Of a stretch of 5,566 nt of DNA, positions 1 to 5,566 are shown piece by piece. Both the position numbers and the translations under genes were made by a program. The notes beneath the pieces were generated by a model. The model saw only the letters and a list, made by a program, of their open reading frames with translations, ran no database searches and was not told where the DNA came from. Source of the DNA: Acidobacteriota bacterium. GTDB taxonomy: Bacteria > Acidobacteriota > HRBIN11. The stretch spans positions 1-5,566 of the forward strand of contig JAUQPV010000186.1 in the NCBI GenBank assembly GCA_030550225.1, in the 5' to 3' direction. Each line of letters opens with the position of its first letter. Positions within the stretch are counted from its first letter, which is position 1.

Positions 1-1145
1 TCTACACGTCGCCCCATCTCCAACGGCCGGAGGAGCGGGTCCGCCTCGGGGACGCCGAGGTCTCGTCGGAAGAGCTGGAGACGACCTGGCGTCGGGTCGT
101 CGCCCTGTGCGAGCAGGAGCTTCAGGCTGGTCGACTCGATGAGCCGCCGACGTTCTTCGAGATCCTGACGGCAGTGGCCCTCGACATCTTCGCCCGTCGT
201 TCGGTCACGGTCGCTATCCTGGAGATCGGGATGGGCGGCCGCTACGACGCCACCAACGTCGTGGACCCGACGGTCTCCGTCATTACCCACATCGATTACG
301 ACCACGAAAATTTTCTGGGCCACCGGCTGATCGACATCGCCGAGGAGAAGTTCGGCATCGCCCGGCCCGGCGTCCCCCTCGTCACGGGGGAGCGACGGCA
401 TTGGCTGTTGGACTTGTGGGCTCGGCGTCTCGGGGCCTGGGGGTCGCCCTTCGTGCCGGTGTACACCCGGACGGTCTGGGAGGTCCGGCACCGATGGGGC
501 CACTACCGCCTGCGGGCCGAGGCGCCCGAGTGGTCCTTGCCGTGGACGCCCCTGGCGTTGGCCGGGGGCCATCAGGTCGAAAACGCCCTTCTGGCCATCT
601 GGGGGGCCTACTTCTGGTTTCAACGGCAGGGTCGGGCCCTGGACATGGCATGTGTGCGGGCGGCCCTGGGTCGCACGACCTGGCCGGGTCGTCTGGAGTG
701 GTGGAGTCATCCCCAGGCCCCACCGGTCCTGCTGGACGGGGCCCACAACCGAGACGGCATCCGGCGGTGCGTCGAGTACCTGCGGCTTCAGCCCTACGAC
801 CGGTGGACCATCCTCTTCGGTTGTATGCAGGACAAGCCCTGGGTCGACATGCTCCGTCTTCTTCAGCCCCTGGGCGACTGGTGGGCCTGGACGCCCGTAC
901 CCGGCTCGGAGCGGTCCTGGGCGCCAGCCCAGCATACAGATTACTTACGGGCGTTAGGGTTTCAGGACGGGGACGTCTTGGAACCCTCGGCGATTCCTGA
1001 CTTCCTGAAGAGTGCCCGGACGCCCGTCCTCGTCGTCGGTTCCCTGTACCTGGTCGGATGGGTCCGGGCCCGATTGCCTGAACTCGGCTACCGAAGGGTC
1101 GTCCACCCATCGCTTGCCGAAGGGGCTACGGAGTTCGATACTTAA
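1..1145 (+). CDS. folC: FolC, folylpolyglutamate synthase / dihydrofolate synthase (5' partial)
   Basis: Cytosolic Mur-ligase-family enzyme that uses ATP to join glutamate to dihydropteroate and/or to reduced folates. The reading frame is open from the left edge (first full codon at 3) to TAA at 1143-1145, 380 visible residues. Seen in order (fragment numbering): YTSPHL at 1-6, EIGMGGRYDATN at 74-85, the DH-containing segment ITHIDYDHENFLG near 94-106, EKFGI with the lysine that is carbamylated in the family (residue 116), HQVENA at 190-195, PGRLE at 228-232, LDGAHN at 244-249 and VVGSLYL at 344-350. These are the FolC signature blocks. The N-terminus with the GTNGKGS P-loop, roughly 70-80 residues, lies outside the window. 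The usual EKAGI reads EKFGI and the protein is tryptophan-rich; neither change looks disabling. A 5' partial gene is far more likely than a truncated one. Mono- or bifunctionality cannot be told from the sequence. Confidence 0.95.
   Translation, partial: YTSPHLQRPEERVRLGDAEVSSEELETTWRRVVALCEQELQAGRLDEPPTFFEILTAVALDIFARRSVTVAILEIGMGGRYDATNVVDPTVSVITHIDYDHENFLGHRLIDIAEEKFGIARPGVPLVTGERRHWLLDLWARRLGAWGSPFVPVYTRTVWEVRHRWGHYRLRAEAPEWSLPWTPLALAGGHQVENALLAIWGAYFWFQRQGRALDMACVRAALGRTTWPGRLEWWSHPQAPPVLLDGAHNRDGIRRCVEYLRLQPYDRWTILFGCMQDKPWVDMLRLLQPLGDWWAWTPVPGSERSWAPAQHTDYLRALGFQDGDVLEPSAIPDFLKSARTPVLVVGSLYLVGWVRARLPELGYRRVVHPSLAEGATEFDT
1114..1142 (+). promoter_or_regulatory. Candidate sigma70-like promoter for the nfeD operon
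   Basis: TTGCCG at 1114-1119 and GATACT at 1137-1142 are separated by 17 bases and each matches 4 of 6 consensus positions. The pair overlaps the last codons of folC. Transcription starting just past 1142 would put the hairpin at 1163-1199 in the 5' leader of nfeD. In a GC-rich genome such a match can occur by chance, and nfeD could equally be read through from folC. Confidence 0.22.
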
Positions 1146-1162
1146 ACCAGGCGTGGGATAGC

Positions 1163-1199
1163 TCTTGGGTATTGGGTGTTTGGCACCCGATACCTGGGA
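1163..1199 (+). repeat. Long hairpin between folC and nfeD
   Basis: Bases 1163-1178 can pair with 1184-1199 along 16 positions with a 5-base loop (TTTGG, 1179-1183). The core is GGGTATTGGGTG against CACCCGATACCT, and four of the pairs are G-U in RNA. It begins 18 bases after the folC stop. No T-run follows, so it is not a typical intrinsic terminator. It may be an mRNA-stabilising or processing element, an attenuator, or one copy of a dispersed palindromic repeat. Confidence 0.6.
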
Positions 1200-1215
1200 C
1201 CTGACACCCGAAACC
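1184..1215 (+). repeat. Degenerate direct repeat, CACCCGAWACC
   Basis: CACCCGATACC at 1184-1194 recurs as CACCCGAAACC at 1205-1215, 10 of 11 bases identical and 21 bases apart. The first copy is the 3' arm of the adjacent hairpin. The left arm (GGGTATTGGGTG) is the same family of sequence in inverse orientation. The stretch looks unlike the coding sequence around it. Confidence 0.5.
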
Positions 1216-1232
1216 GATGCAGTCGTGACGTC

Positions 1233-2606
1233 ATGGAGCATGTCACTCCGCGGCGAAAGGACGGTGGCCGGATCAGCCGTTGGGGTCGGATGGCGGGTCT
1301 GGGGCTCCTCGTCAGCCTGGTCTCGCCGGTCGTAGCGGCTAAGACCGTCTACTGGCTCTACGTAGATACGCCGATCCATCCGATCGCTCTCCAGTACATC
1401 GAGGAAGGCATCCGGGCCGCCGAGGCCGACGGGGCCGAATGCCTGATCCTCCAGCTGAACACCCCGGGCGGCTTGGTCGAGACGACGGACCGGATCATCC
1501 AACGCATGTTGGCCGCGCGCGTCCCCATCATCGGCTTTGTCGCCCCGAGCGGGGCCCAAGCGGCGTCGGCCGGTTTTTACATCCTGATGGCGACGGACTT
1601 AGCCGCGATGGCGCCTGGGACTCGTACAGGGGCGGCGACGCCGATCTTGAGCGGCGGCGGGGGGTCCCAGGAAAACGAGGACGTGAAGACGCTTCGGCGG
1701 AAGGCCCAGAACGACTTGATCGCCTTGATGCGGAGTCTGACCCAGCGGCGGGGCCGAAACGTCGATCTGGCCGTCCAGGCCATCACCGAGGCCCGCTCCT
1801 TCGACGAAGAGGAAGCCCTCCGGCAGAAGCTGATCGAGTTGATCGCTCGGGACCGTTCGGACCTCCTGAAGAAGCTGGACGGCCGGACGGTCGTCACCTG
1901 GACGGGGGAACGACGGCGGCTCGAGACGGGGTCAGCGACTGTGGCCGAATATTCGATGAGCCTGCGGCATCGCATCCTGAGCTTCCTGATGGACCCCCGG
2001 GTCGTTTACATCCTGCTGGTCCTGGGGATGCTGGGCCTCTACATCGAGATGACCCATCCAGGCCTTATCCTGCCGGGTGTCGTGGGGGCCGTGTGCCTGA
2101 TCCTGGCCCTGGCCAGCACGCAAGTCTTGCCCGTCAACTGGGCGGGCGTTCTCTTGATCGCTTTGGCATTTTTGCTATTCCTGCTGGAATTGAAGGTCGT
2201 CAGCTACGGACTTCTCACCTTAGGTGGGATCCTGCTCCTGATCCTGGGGGGTATGACGCTGTCCCGGTCGCCAGCCGAATGGGCCGTCTCCCGGACTTTC
2301 CTGATGGCCTTTGCCGGCGCCGTCGGGGCGGCCGTCGCCCTGGTCATCTGGTACATCGTCCGGGCCTTCCGGCACCCGCCGGCGACTGGTCAGGAGAGCC
2401 TCCAGGGCCAGACCGGATGGGCCGAGACGGACCTCGAGCCGGGCAACGTGGGGTGGGTCTTTGCCGACGGTACGCTCTGGCGGGCGACGACGTCGACGTC
2501 GATCCCCAAGGGCCAGCCCGTTCGGATCGTACGGGTCCGGGGCGGGATGACATTGGAAGTCGAGCCCCTGTCGCCGTCGGGTTTGAAGTCCCCTTCGGAT
2601 TCGTGA
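1233..2606 (+). CDS. nfeD: NfeD-family membrane-bound ClpP-class serine protease
   Basis: Membrane protease of the long NfeD type, partner of slipin/stomatin; it cleaves stomatin-like proteins at the membrane. With ATG 1233 it has 457 residues. Seen: basic N-region, hydrophobic segment about 20-34 and a VAA|K cleavage site near 36 (signal peptide); ClpP-like domain about 40-220 with LNTPGG near 75-80, catalytic Ser112 in AASAG, MAPGT near 126-130, and Lys157 in RRKAQND, which aligns with the catalytic lysine of the archaeal PH1510 protease; five membrane segments near 257-273, 279-297, 303-320, 325-342 and 356-377; a C-terminal NfeD OB-fold about 386-446. Start choice: a GTG at 1176 would lie inside a strong hairpin, and an ATG at 1290 would remove the basic N-region of the signal peptide. 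No clear Shine-Dalgarno precedes any of the three, so the start is uncertain. The slipin gene follows after 60 bases. Confidence 0.93.
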   Translation: MEHVTPRRKDGGRISRWGRMAGLGLLVSLVSPVVAAKTVYWLYVDTPIHPIALQYIEEGIRAAEADGAECLILQLNTPGGLVETTDRIIQRMLAARVPIIGFVAPSGAQAASAGFYILMATDLAAMAPGTRTGAATPILSGGGGSQENEDVKTLRRKAQNDLIALMRSLTQRRGRNVDLAVQAITEARSFDEEEALRQKLIELIARDRSDLLKKLDGRTVVTWTGERRRLETGSATVAEYSMSLRHRILSFLMDPRVVYILLVLGMLGLYIEMTHPGLILPGVVGAVCLILALASTQVLPVNWAGVLLIALAFLLFLLELKVVSYGLLTLGGILLLILGGMTLSRSPAEWAVSRTFLMAFAGAVGAAVALVIWYIVRAFRHPPATGQESLQGQTGWAETDLEPGNVGWVFADGTLWRATTSTSIPKGQPVRIVRVRGGMTLEVEPLSPSGLKSPSDS

Positions 2607-2623
2607 TAAGATGAAGGAGACGG

Positions 2624-2666
2624 GACCCGGCCGGAGACCCTTTTCTGGTCGGGTCGGAGGTCTCCG
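2624..2666 (+). promoter_or_regulatory. Two mutually exclusive stem-loops at the slipin ribosome binding site
   Basis: Stem A pairs 2624-2632 (GACCCGGCC) with 2647-2655 (GGTCGGGTC): nine pairs, one of them G-U. It can extend inward to 2636/2643 with weaker pairs and stops exactly before the GGAGG ribosome binding site. Stem B pairs 2632-2639 (CGGAGACC) with 2659-2666 (GGTCTCCG): eight perfect pairs that cover the last two bases of GGAGG and the base just before ATG. A and B share bases 2632-2636, so they cannot fully form together. Pairing is read from sequence; any regulatory role is inference. No T-run follows, so a terminator is unlikely. Confidence 0.4.
2656..2660 (+). promoter_or_regulatory. 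Shine-Dalgarno of the slipin gene
   Basis: GGAGG stands 6 bases before ATG 2667. It is the strongest ribosome binding site in the window and fixes the slipin start. Confidence 0.8.
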
Positions 2667-3497
2667 ATGGTCGTTGCCTACATCTATATTCTCTTTTTCG
2701 CCCTCGCTTTTCTCCTCATCCTCGTTCGGTCGGCTGTATTCATCTTGCGGGAGTACGAGCGCGGGGTCGTATTCCGTCTGGGTCGACTCTTGCCCAACGT
2801 GCGGGGTCCTGGCCTGGTCCTCATCATCCCCTTCGTCGACCGCCTGATCCGAGTCGACCTACGGGTCCAGGTCCACGACGTCCCGCCCCAAGACATCATC
2901 ACGCGGGATAACGTCAGCGTAAAGGTCAACGCCGTCGTCTACTACCGCGTATTCGACCCCAAGAACGCCATCGTCCAGGTCGAAAACTATCAGTATGCGA
3001 CGTCCCAGTTAGCTCAGACGACCCTCCGAAGCGTATTGGGCGAAGTCGAGTTGGATGAACTCCTCTCCCAACGGGAGAAGCTGAACCTCAAGCTTCAGCA
3101 GATCCTGGACCGGCATACGGACCCCTGGGGTGTGAAAGTCACCCTGGTCGAGCTGAAGCACGTCGACCTCCCCCAGACGATGCAACGGGCGATGGCCCGA
3201 CAGGCGGAAGCCGAGCGGGAACGCCGTGCCAAGGTCATTCACGCCGAGGGCGAGCTTCAGGCCTCCCGGATGCTTCAGGAGGCGGCCTCCATCATGGCCC
3301 AACAGCCGATGACGCTTCAGCTCCGCTACCTCCAGACACTGACCGAGATCGCCTCGGAGCGAAACTCGACGGTCGTGTTCCCTATCCCCTTGGACTTGAT
3401 CACGCCCTTCATCCCCGCGGCTTGGCGGGCGGCGGCGAACCCCTCCTCACGAGGCGACGCGCATGAAGGTCTTCCTTCTGGCCCTGCCGGATCCTGA
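2667..3497 (+). CDS. Slipin / stomatin-like SPFH (band 7) membrane protein
   Basis: Membrane-anchored scaffold of the prokaryotic slipin family, thought to form oligomers that organise membrane domains; partner and likely substrate of the upstream NfeD protease. 276 residues. Seen: one N-terminal membrane segment (about 4-27); band 7 domain about 28-175 beginning with REYERGVVFRLGR, then GPGL near 47-50, DLRVQ near 64-68, ITRDNVSV near 78-85, and QTTLRSVLGEVELDELL at 117-133; a charged helical stretch about 175-215 (AEAERERRAKVIHAEGE) that should form the coiled coil; and the C-terminal hydrophobic segment STVVFPIPLDLI at 234-245, the region corresponding to the NfeD cleavage region in archaeal stomatin. 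The last ~25 residues are alanine-, serine- and glycine-rich, look unlike slipins, and largely overlap the next gene, so they may be only overhang. Confidence 0.95.
   Translation: MVVAYIYILFFALAFLLILVRSAVFILREYERGVVFRLGRLLPNVRGPGLVLIIPFVDRLIRVDLRVQVHDVPPQDIITRDNVSVKVNAVVYYRVFDPKNAIVQVENYQYATSQLAQTTLRSVLGEVELDELLSQREKLNLKLQQILDRHTDPWGVKVTLVELKHVDLPQTMQRAMARQAEAERERRAKVIHAEGELQASRMLQEAASIMAQQPMTLQLRYLQTLTEIASERNSTVVFPIPLDLITPFIPAAWRAAANPSSRGDAHEGLPSGPAGS
3451..3454 (+). promoter_or_regulatory. Shine-Dalgarno of the GGDEF gene, inside the slipin gene
   Basis: GAGG lies 8 bases before ATG 3463, within the end of the slipin coding sequence. It supports a start that overlaps slipin by 35 bases and suggests translational coupling. 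Confidence 0.55.
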
Positions 3498-4872
3498 ACA
3501 GCGGTCCCGGATCGGCTCGACCCTCTTGGAAGAGACAAACTGCGCCGTCGAGATCGTGGAAGACGAAGAGGCGGCCTTTCGGTGGATGCACACGAACGGG
3601 GTCGACCTGGCCCTGACCCACACGGCCGTCATCCGAAATCCCCGCCAGTGGATTCAACTCATCAAGTCGGACCGCTCGACGGGTTACTGGATCGTCATCG
3701 GCCCTGGCCGGGTCGAGGCGGCCGTCGACTGGATGCGGATGGGGGCCGACTACTACATCGATGAGACGACTCAGGCTGACGAGGTGATCCGGATCCTGCG
3801 CTCCATCTGGCAGACGCCGCCCCGGCCCTGGGTGTACACGACGCGGACCGAACAGACGCTTCTCCAAGTCATCCGGGAGATCAGCCGATCCCTGGACGAC
3901 TTTGAGAAGCTCCTGAACCTCGTCATCGACGTGGCGATGGAAATCGGCCAGGCCGACTACGGGTCCCTCCTGCTGTATCACCCGCAGACGGCCCGCCTGG
4001 AGATCGCCCAGCAACGGGGTCACAGCGGTCCCGCCGACGTCACGTGGGGCCTCCTGGGCCTCAACTTAGCGACCCTGGACGAATGGTTCCAGACGGACGC
4101 CCCTGTCTTCCTGGCGACGCCGAACGCCTATCACGAAAAGGCCGAGTCGCCCCGGCCGGAGATCCGGTCCCTCTTGGCCCTGCCGATCCATGCGGGCCCC
4201 CGGCCCGTCGGGGGCCTCTTGCTGGCCAAGACGTTTCAGCTTCCCGGCAACTTCACTCAAAACACCGTCCAGGTCCTGCAGACCTTCGCCAGTGACCTGG
4301 GTCCCGTCCTGCGGAACGCCCTCCTGCAAGTCCAGACCCAAGAACTGAACTTCAAGGACGACCTCACGGACGCTTACAACCGGCGGTACTTCGAACACTT
4401 CCTGGAAGAGGAGATTCGGCGTGCGGAACGATTCGGTGCCCGCCTGTCCATCATCTTCGTCGACTTAGACAACCTCAAGACGGTCAACGAAAAATACGGC
4501 CACATGATGGGGAGCAAGACCCTCCAGGAGGTCGCCCACCGGATGATCCTGGCCGTCCGCGGCTCGGACCGAGTCGTCCGCTATGGCGGGGATGAGTTCT
4601 GCGTCATCCTTCCCGAGACCGATACGCAGGGCGCCCTCCAGGTCGCCGAACGCTTACGGTCCGAAATCGCCAGCCGCCCGTTCCTGACGAGTGACGGCCT
4701 GGACGTTCACCTGACGGCCAGCTTTGGCGTCGCCACCTATCCGACCCATGGCCTGACGAAAGAAGAACTCGTCCAAGCCGCTGACCGGGCCATGTACGAG
4801 GTCAAGAGCACGACGAAAAACGGCATCCGCGTGGCCAGCCCCTTCCCCACGCGGACGGTGAGAAGCCCATGA
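3463..4872 (+). CDS. Pseudo-receiver-GAF-GGDEF cyclic dinucleotide synthase, Hypr-like (Ser at guanine-recognition site)
   Basis: Predicted cytosolic enzyme that condenses two nucleoside triphosphates to a cyclic dinucleotide. 469 residues. (1) 1-118: receiver-like fold with no phosphorylation site: the acidic pair is Leu8/Pro9, the phospho-Asp position is His53 (DLALTH), the Thr position is Gly80 and the Lys position is Glu101 (YIDET). (2) About 125-285: GAF domain (YGSLLLYHP, LLALPI, VGGLLLAK). (3) Short helical linker. (4) About 299-457: GGDEF domain with DLTDAYNRRYF, metal residues in DLD (334-336), Lys339, Asn342, intact GGDEF at 375-379 and an intact I-site RGSD at 366-369, five residues before it. 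The base-reading Asp of PleD (Asp344, in GHxxGD) is Ser351 (GHMMGS), the change that marks Hypr enzymes making 3',3'-cGAMP. There is no EAL domain. The domain assignment is firm; the cGAMP product is inference, and c-di-GMP remains possible. It overlaps slipin by 35 bases and the next gene by 4. Confidence 0.93.
   Translation: MKVFLLALPDPEQRSRIGSTLLEETNCAVEIVEDEEAAFRWMHTNGVDLALTHTAVIRNPRQWIQLIKSDRSTGYWIVIGPGRVEAAVDWMRMGADYYIDETTQADEVIRILRSIWQTPPRPWVYTTRTEQTLLQVIREISRSLDDFEKLLNLVIDVAMEIGQADYGSLLLYHPQTARLEIAQQRGHSGPADVTWGLLGLNLATLDEWFQTDAPVFLATPNAYHEKAESPRPEIRSLLALPIHAGPRPVGGLLLAKTFQLPGNFTQNTVQVLQTFASDLGPVLRNALLQVQTQELNFKDDLTDAYNRRYFEHFLEEEIRRAERFGARLSIIFVDLDNLKTVNEKYGHMMGSKTLQEVAHRMILAVRGSDRVVRYGGDEFCVILPETDTQGALQVAERLRSEIASRPFLTSDGLDVHLTASFGVATYPTHGLTKEELVQAADRAMYEVKSTTKNGIRVASPFPTRTVRSP
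4857..4862 (+). promoter_or_regulatory. Shine-Dalgarno-like site of the DUF4388 gene
   Basis: GGTGAG lies 6 bases before ATG 4869, inside the last codons of the GGDEF gene. It is moderate in strength. The start is also supported by the ATGA stop/start overlap. Confidence 0.4.
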
Positions 4873-5566
4873 ATCCCTTTGAGGCTTGGCAGACTGAGGA
4901 GCGCCTCGCCTTCCGGGGCACCCTCGAGGAACGTAACCTGGGCGACGTCCTCGTCCAGATGTGGCGGGAACGCATGACGGGCATCGTGGCCGCCGAGATT
5001 CCCACGGCCCACCGAGCTTTTCTCGTCCGGGAGGGAAATCTGGCCTTTGCCTACTCGGACGACCCCGACGACCGCTTGGGCGAAGTCCTCCTCCAGCAGG
5101 GTCGCATCGACCTCATCCAACTCGATACCGCCACCCGTCAGATGACCCAGAGCCAGAAAAAACTGGGGACCATCTTGATCGAGATGGGGATCCTGGCGGC
5201 CGAGGAACTCACCGAGGCTCTCTCCCTCCAGGTCCGGGCCATCCTCTACGACACGATGAACGCCCGGACCGGGACCTACAGCGCGTTCTGGATGGAAGAG
5301 GACGAAACCGTCCCAGGGATCCCGGACTTAAAGATCGACACGCCGGCCGCCGTCTTCGACGGTGCCCGCCGCGTTCAACGCTGGTCGGTCATCCACCGGG
5401 GCCTCCCGCCCCTGGACGCCATCCCGGTCACGACCCCCAAGGAGGTCTGGAGCGGTATCGCCGTGACCCTCACGCCCGAGGAGAATCACGTCCTCAGCCT
5501 GTGTACCGGCAATTTCTCGATTAAGACCATCTGTAGCCTGAGCTATCTCAACAGCTTCGATACGGC
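4869..5566 (+). CDS. DUF4388 (PATAN) domain protein (3' partial)
   Basis: The frame from ATG 4869 stays open for 232 codons to the right edge. Seen: FRGTLEERNLGDVLVQMW near 15-32, the usual GxLxxxxLxxLL opening of DUF4388/PATAN domains; then MTGIV near 36-40; REGNLAFAYSDD near 54-65; RLGEVLLQQGRI at 69-80; KLGTILIEMGIL at 98-109; EELTEALSLQVRAILYD near 112-128, followed by a GTYSAFW strand. The repeated LGxxLxxxGxL blocks are typical. The last part (about 198-232, LTPEENHVLSLCTGNFSIK) resembles the helical tail that often follows DUF4388. PATAN proteins occur in two-component, gliding and polarity systems and are thought to mediate protein contacts; no enzymatic activity is expected. There is no signal peptide or membrane segment. 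It overlaps the GGDEF gene by 4 bases (ATGA), so the two are probably made together. Domains beyond the edge, for example a receiver, cannot be excluded. Confidence 0.85.
   Translation, partial: MNPFEAWQTEERLAFRGTLEERNLGDVLVQMWRERMTGIVAAEIPTAHRAFLVREGNLAFAYSDDPDDRLGEVLLQQGRIDLIQLDTATRQMTQSQKKLGTILIEMGILAAEELTEALSLQVRAILYDTMNARTGTYSAFWMEEDETVPGIPDLKIDTPAAVFDGARRVQRWSVIHRGLPPLDAIPVTTPKEVWSGIAVTLTPEENHVLSLCTGNFSIKTICSLSYLNSFDT

Noticed and set aside
382..1110. 242-residue open frame on the - strand opposite folC
   Set aside because: Low-complexity Arg/Pro/Gly translation typical of a GC-rich shadow; the + strand carries clear FolC motifs throughout.
1163..1199. Intrinsic terminator for folC
   Set aside because: The stem is long, but no run of T follows it; the next bases are mixed sequence. 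Transcript read-through into nfeD remains possible.
1176..1232. In-frame GTG 1176 as start of nfeD, adding 19 residues
   Set aside because: The codon lies inside the strong hairpin at 1163-1199, has no ribosome binding site, and the added residues read through the repeat-like stretch and do not look like protein of this family.
954..1559. 201-residue open frame on the - strand spanning the folC-nfeD junction
   Set aside because: It crosses the intergenic hairpin and two well-supported genes and resembles no protein family I recognise.
1439..2614. 391-residue open frame on the + strand inside nfeD
   Set aside because: It is a second-frame shadow rich in Gly, Arg, Asp and Pro with no recognisable domain; the NfeD frame has every expected motif.
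3463..3816. Phosphorylatable receiver domain at the N-terminus of the GGDEF protein
   Set aside because: All five conserved phosphorylation positions are replaced, so it is described as a pseudo-receiver.
4961..5524. 187-residue open frame on the + strand inside the DUF4388 gene
   Set aside because: Arg/Pro/Gly-rich shadow; the frame from 4869 has the DUF4388 motifs and the ATGA overlap.

Overview
The window is a GC-rich, gene-dense piece of a bacterial chromosome. Five protein-coding genes all lie on the + strand, with almost no spare DNA and very strong codon bias toward GTC, GCC, CTC, ATC and CGG. No rRNA, tRNA, mobile element or CRISPR array is visible. The lineage cannot be fixed from sequence alone. 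The gene types (FolC, NfeD-slipin pair, GAF-GGDEF protein, DUF4388/PATAN protein) and the style of the sequence would fit an uncultured, perhaps thermophilic, bacterium of an acidobacterial, deltaproteobacterial or similar deep-branching group. That placement is inference only.

Layout. (1) 1-1145 is the C-terminal five-sixths or so of folC (folylpolyglutamate/dihydrofolate synthase), cut by the left window edge. (2) 1146-1232 is a short intergenic region with a long hairpin and a degenerate direct repeat, preceded by a weak promoter candidate inside the end of folC. (3) 1233-2606 encodes a full-length NfeD-type membrane protease: signal peptide, ClpP-like Ser/Lys protease domain, five membrane segments and an OB-fold. 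(4) 2607-2666 is a 60-base gap with two mutually exclusive stem-loops next to the ribosome binding site of the following gene. (5) 2667-3497 encodes a slipin/stomatin (SPFH) membrane protein. (6) 3463-4872 overlaps it by 35 bases and encodes a three-domain protein: degenerate receiver, GAF, GGDEF. (7) 4869 to the right edge overlaps by 4 bases (ATGA) and encodes a DUF4388 (PATAN) protein, cut by the edge.

How the genes fit together. NfeD and slipin are a well-known pair: the protease acts at the membrane on the C-terminal hydrophobic stretch of its stomatin partner. Here the pair is translationally joined to two signalling genes, so membrane-scaffold or proteolysis functions may be expressed together with cyclic-dinucleotide synthesis. 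The most notable point is in the GGDEF domain. The motif, metal-binding residues and I-site are intact, but the Asp that reads the guanine base in canonical diguanylate cyclases (PleD Asp344) is Ser351. Ser at this position is the mark of Hypr GGDEF enzymes, which make 3',3'-cGAMP as well as c-di-GMP. The attached receiver domain has lost all of its phosphorylation residues, so this enzyme is probably controlled through its GAF domain or by protein contact rather than by a histidine kinase.
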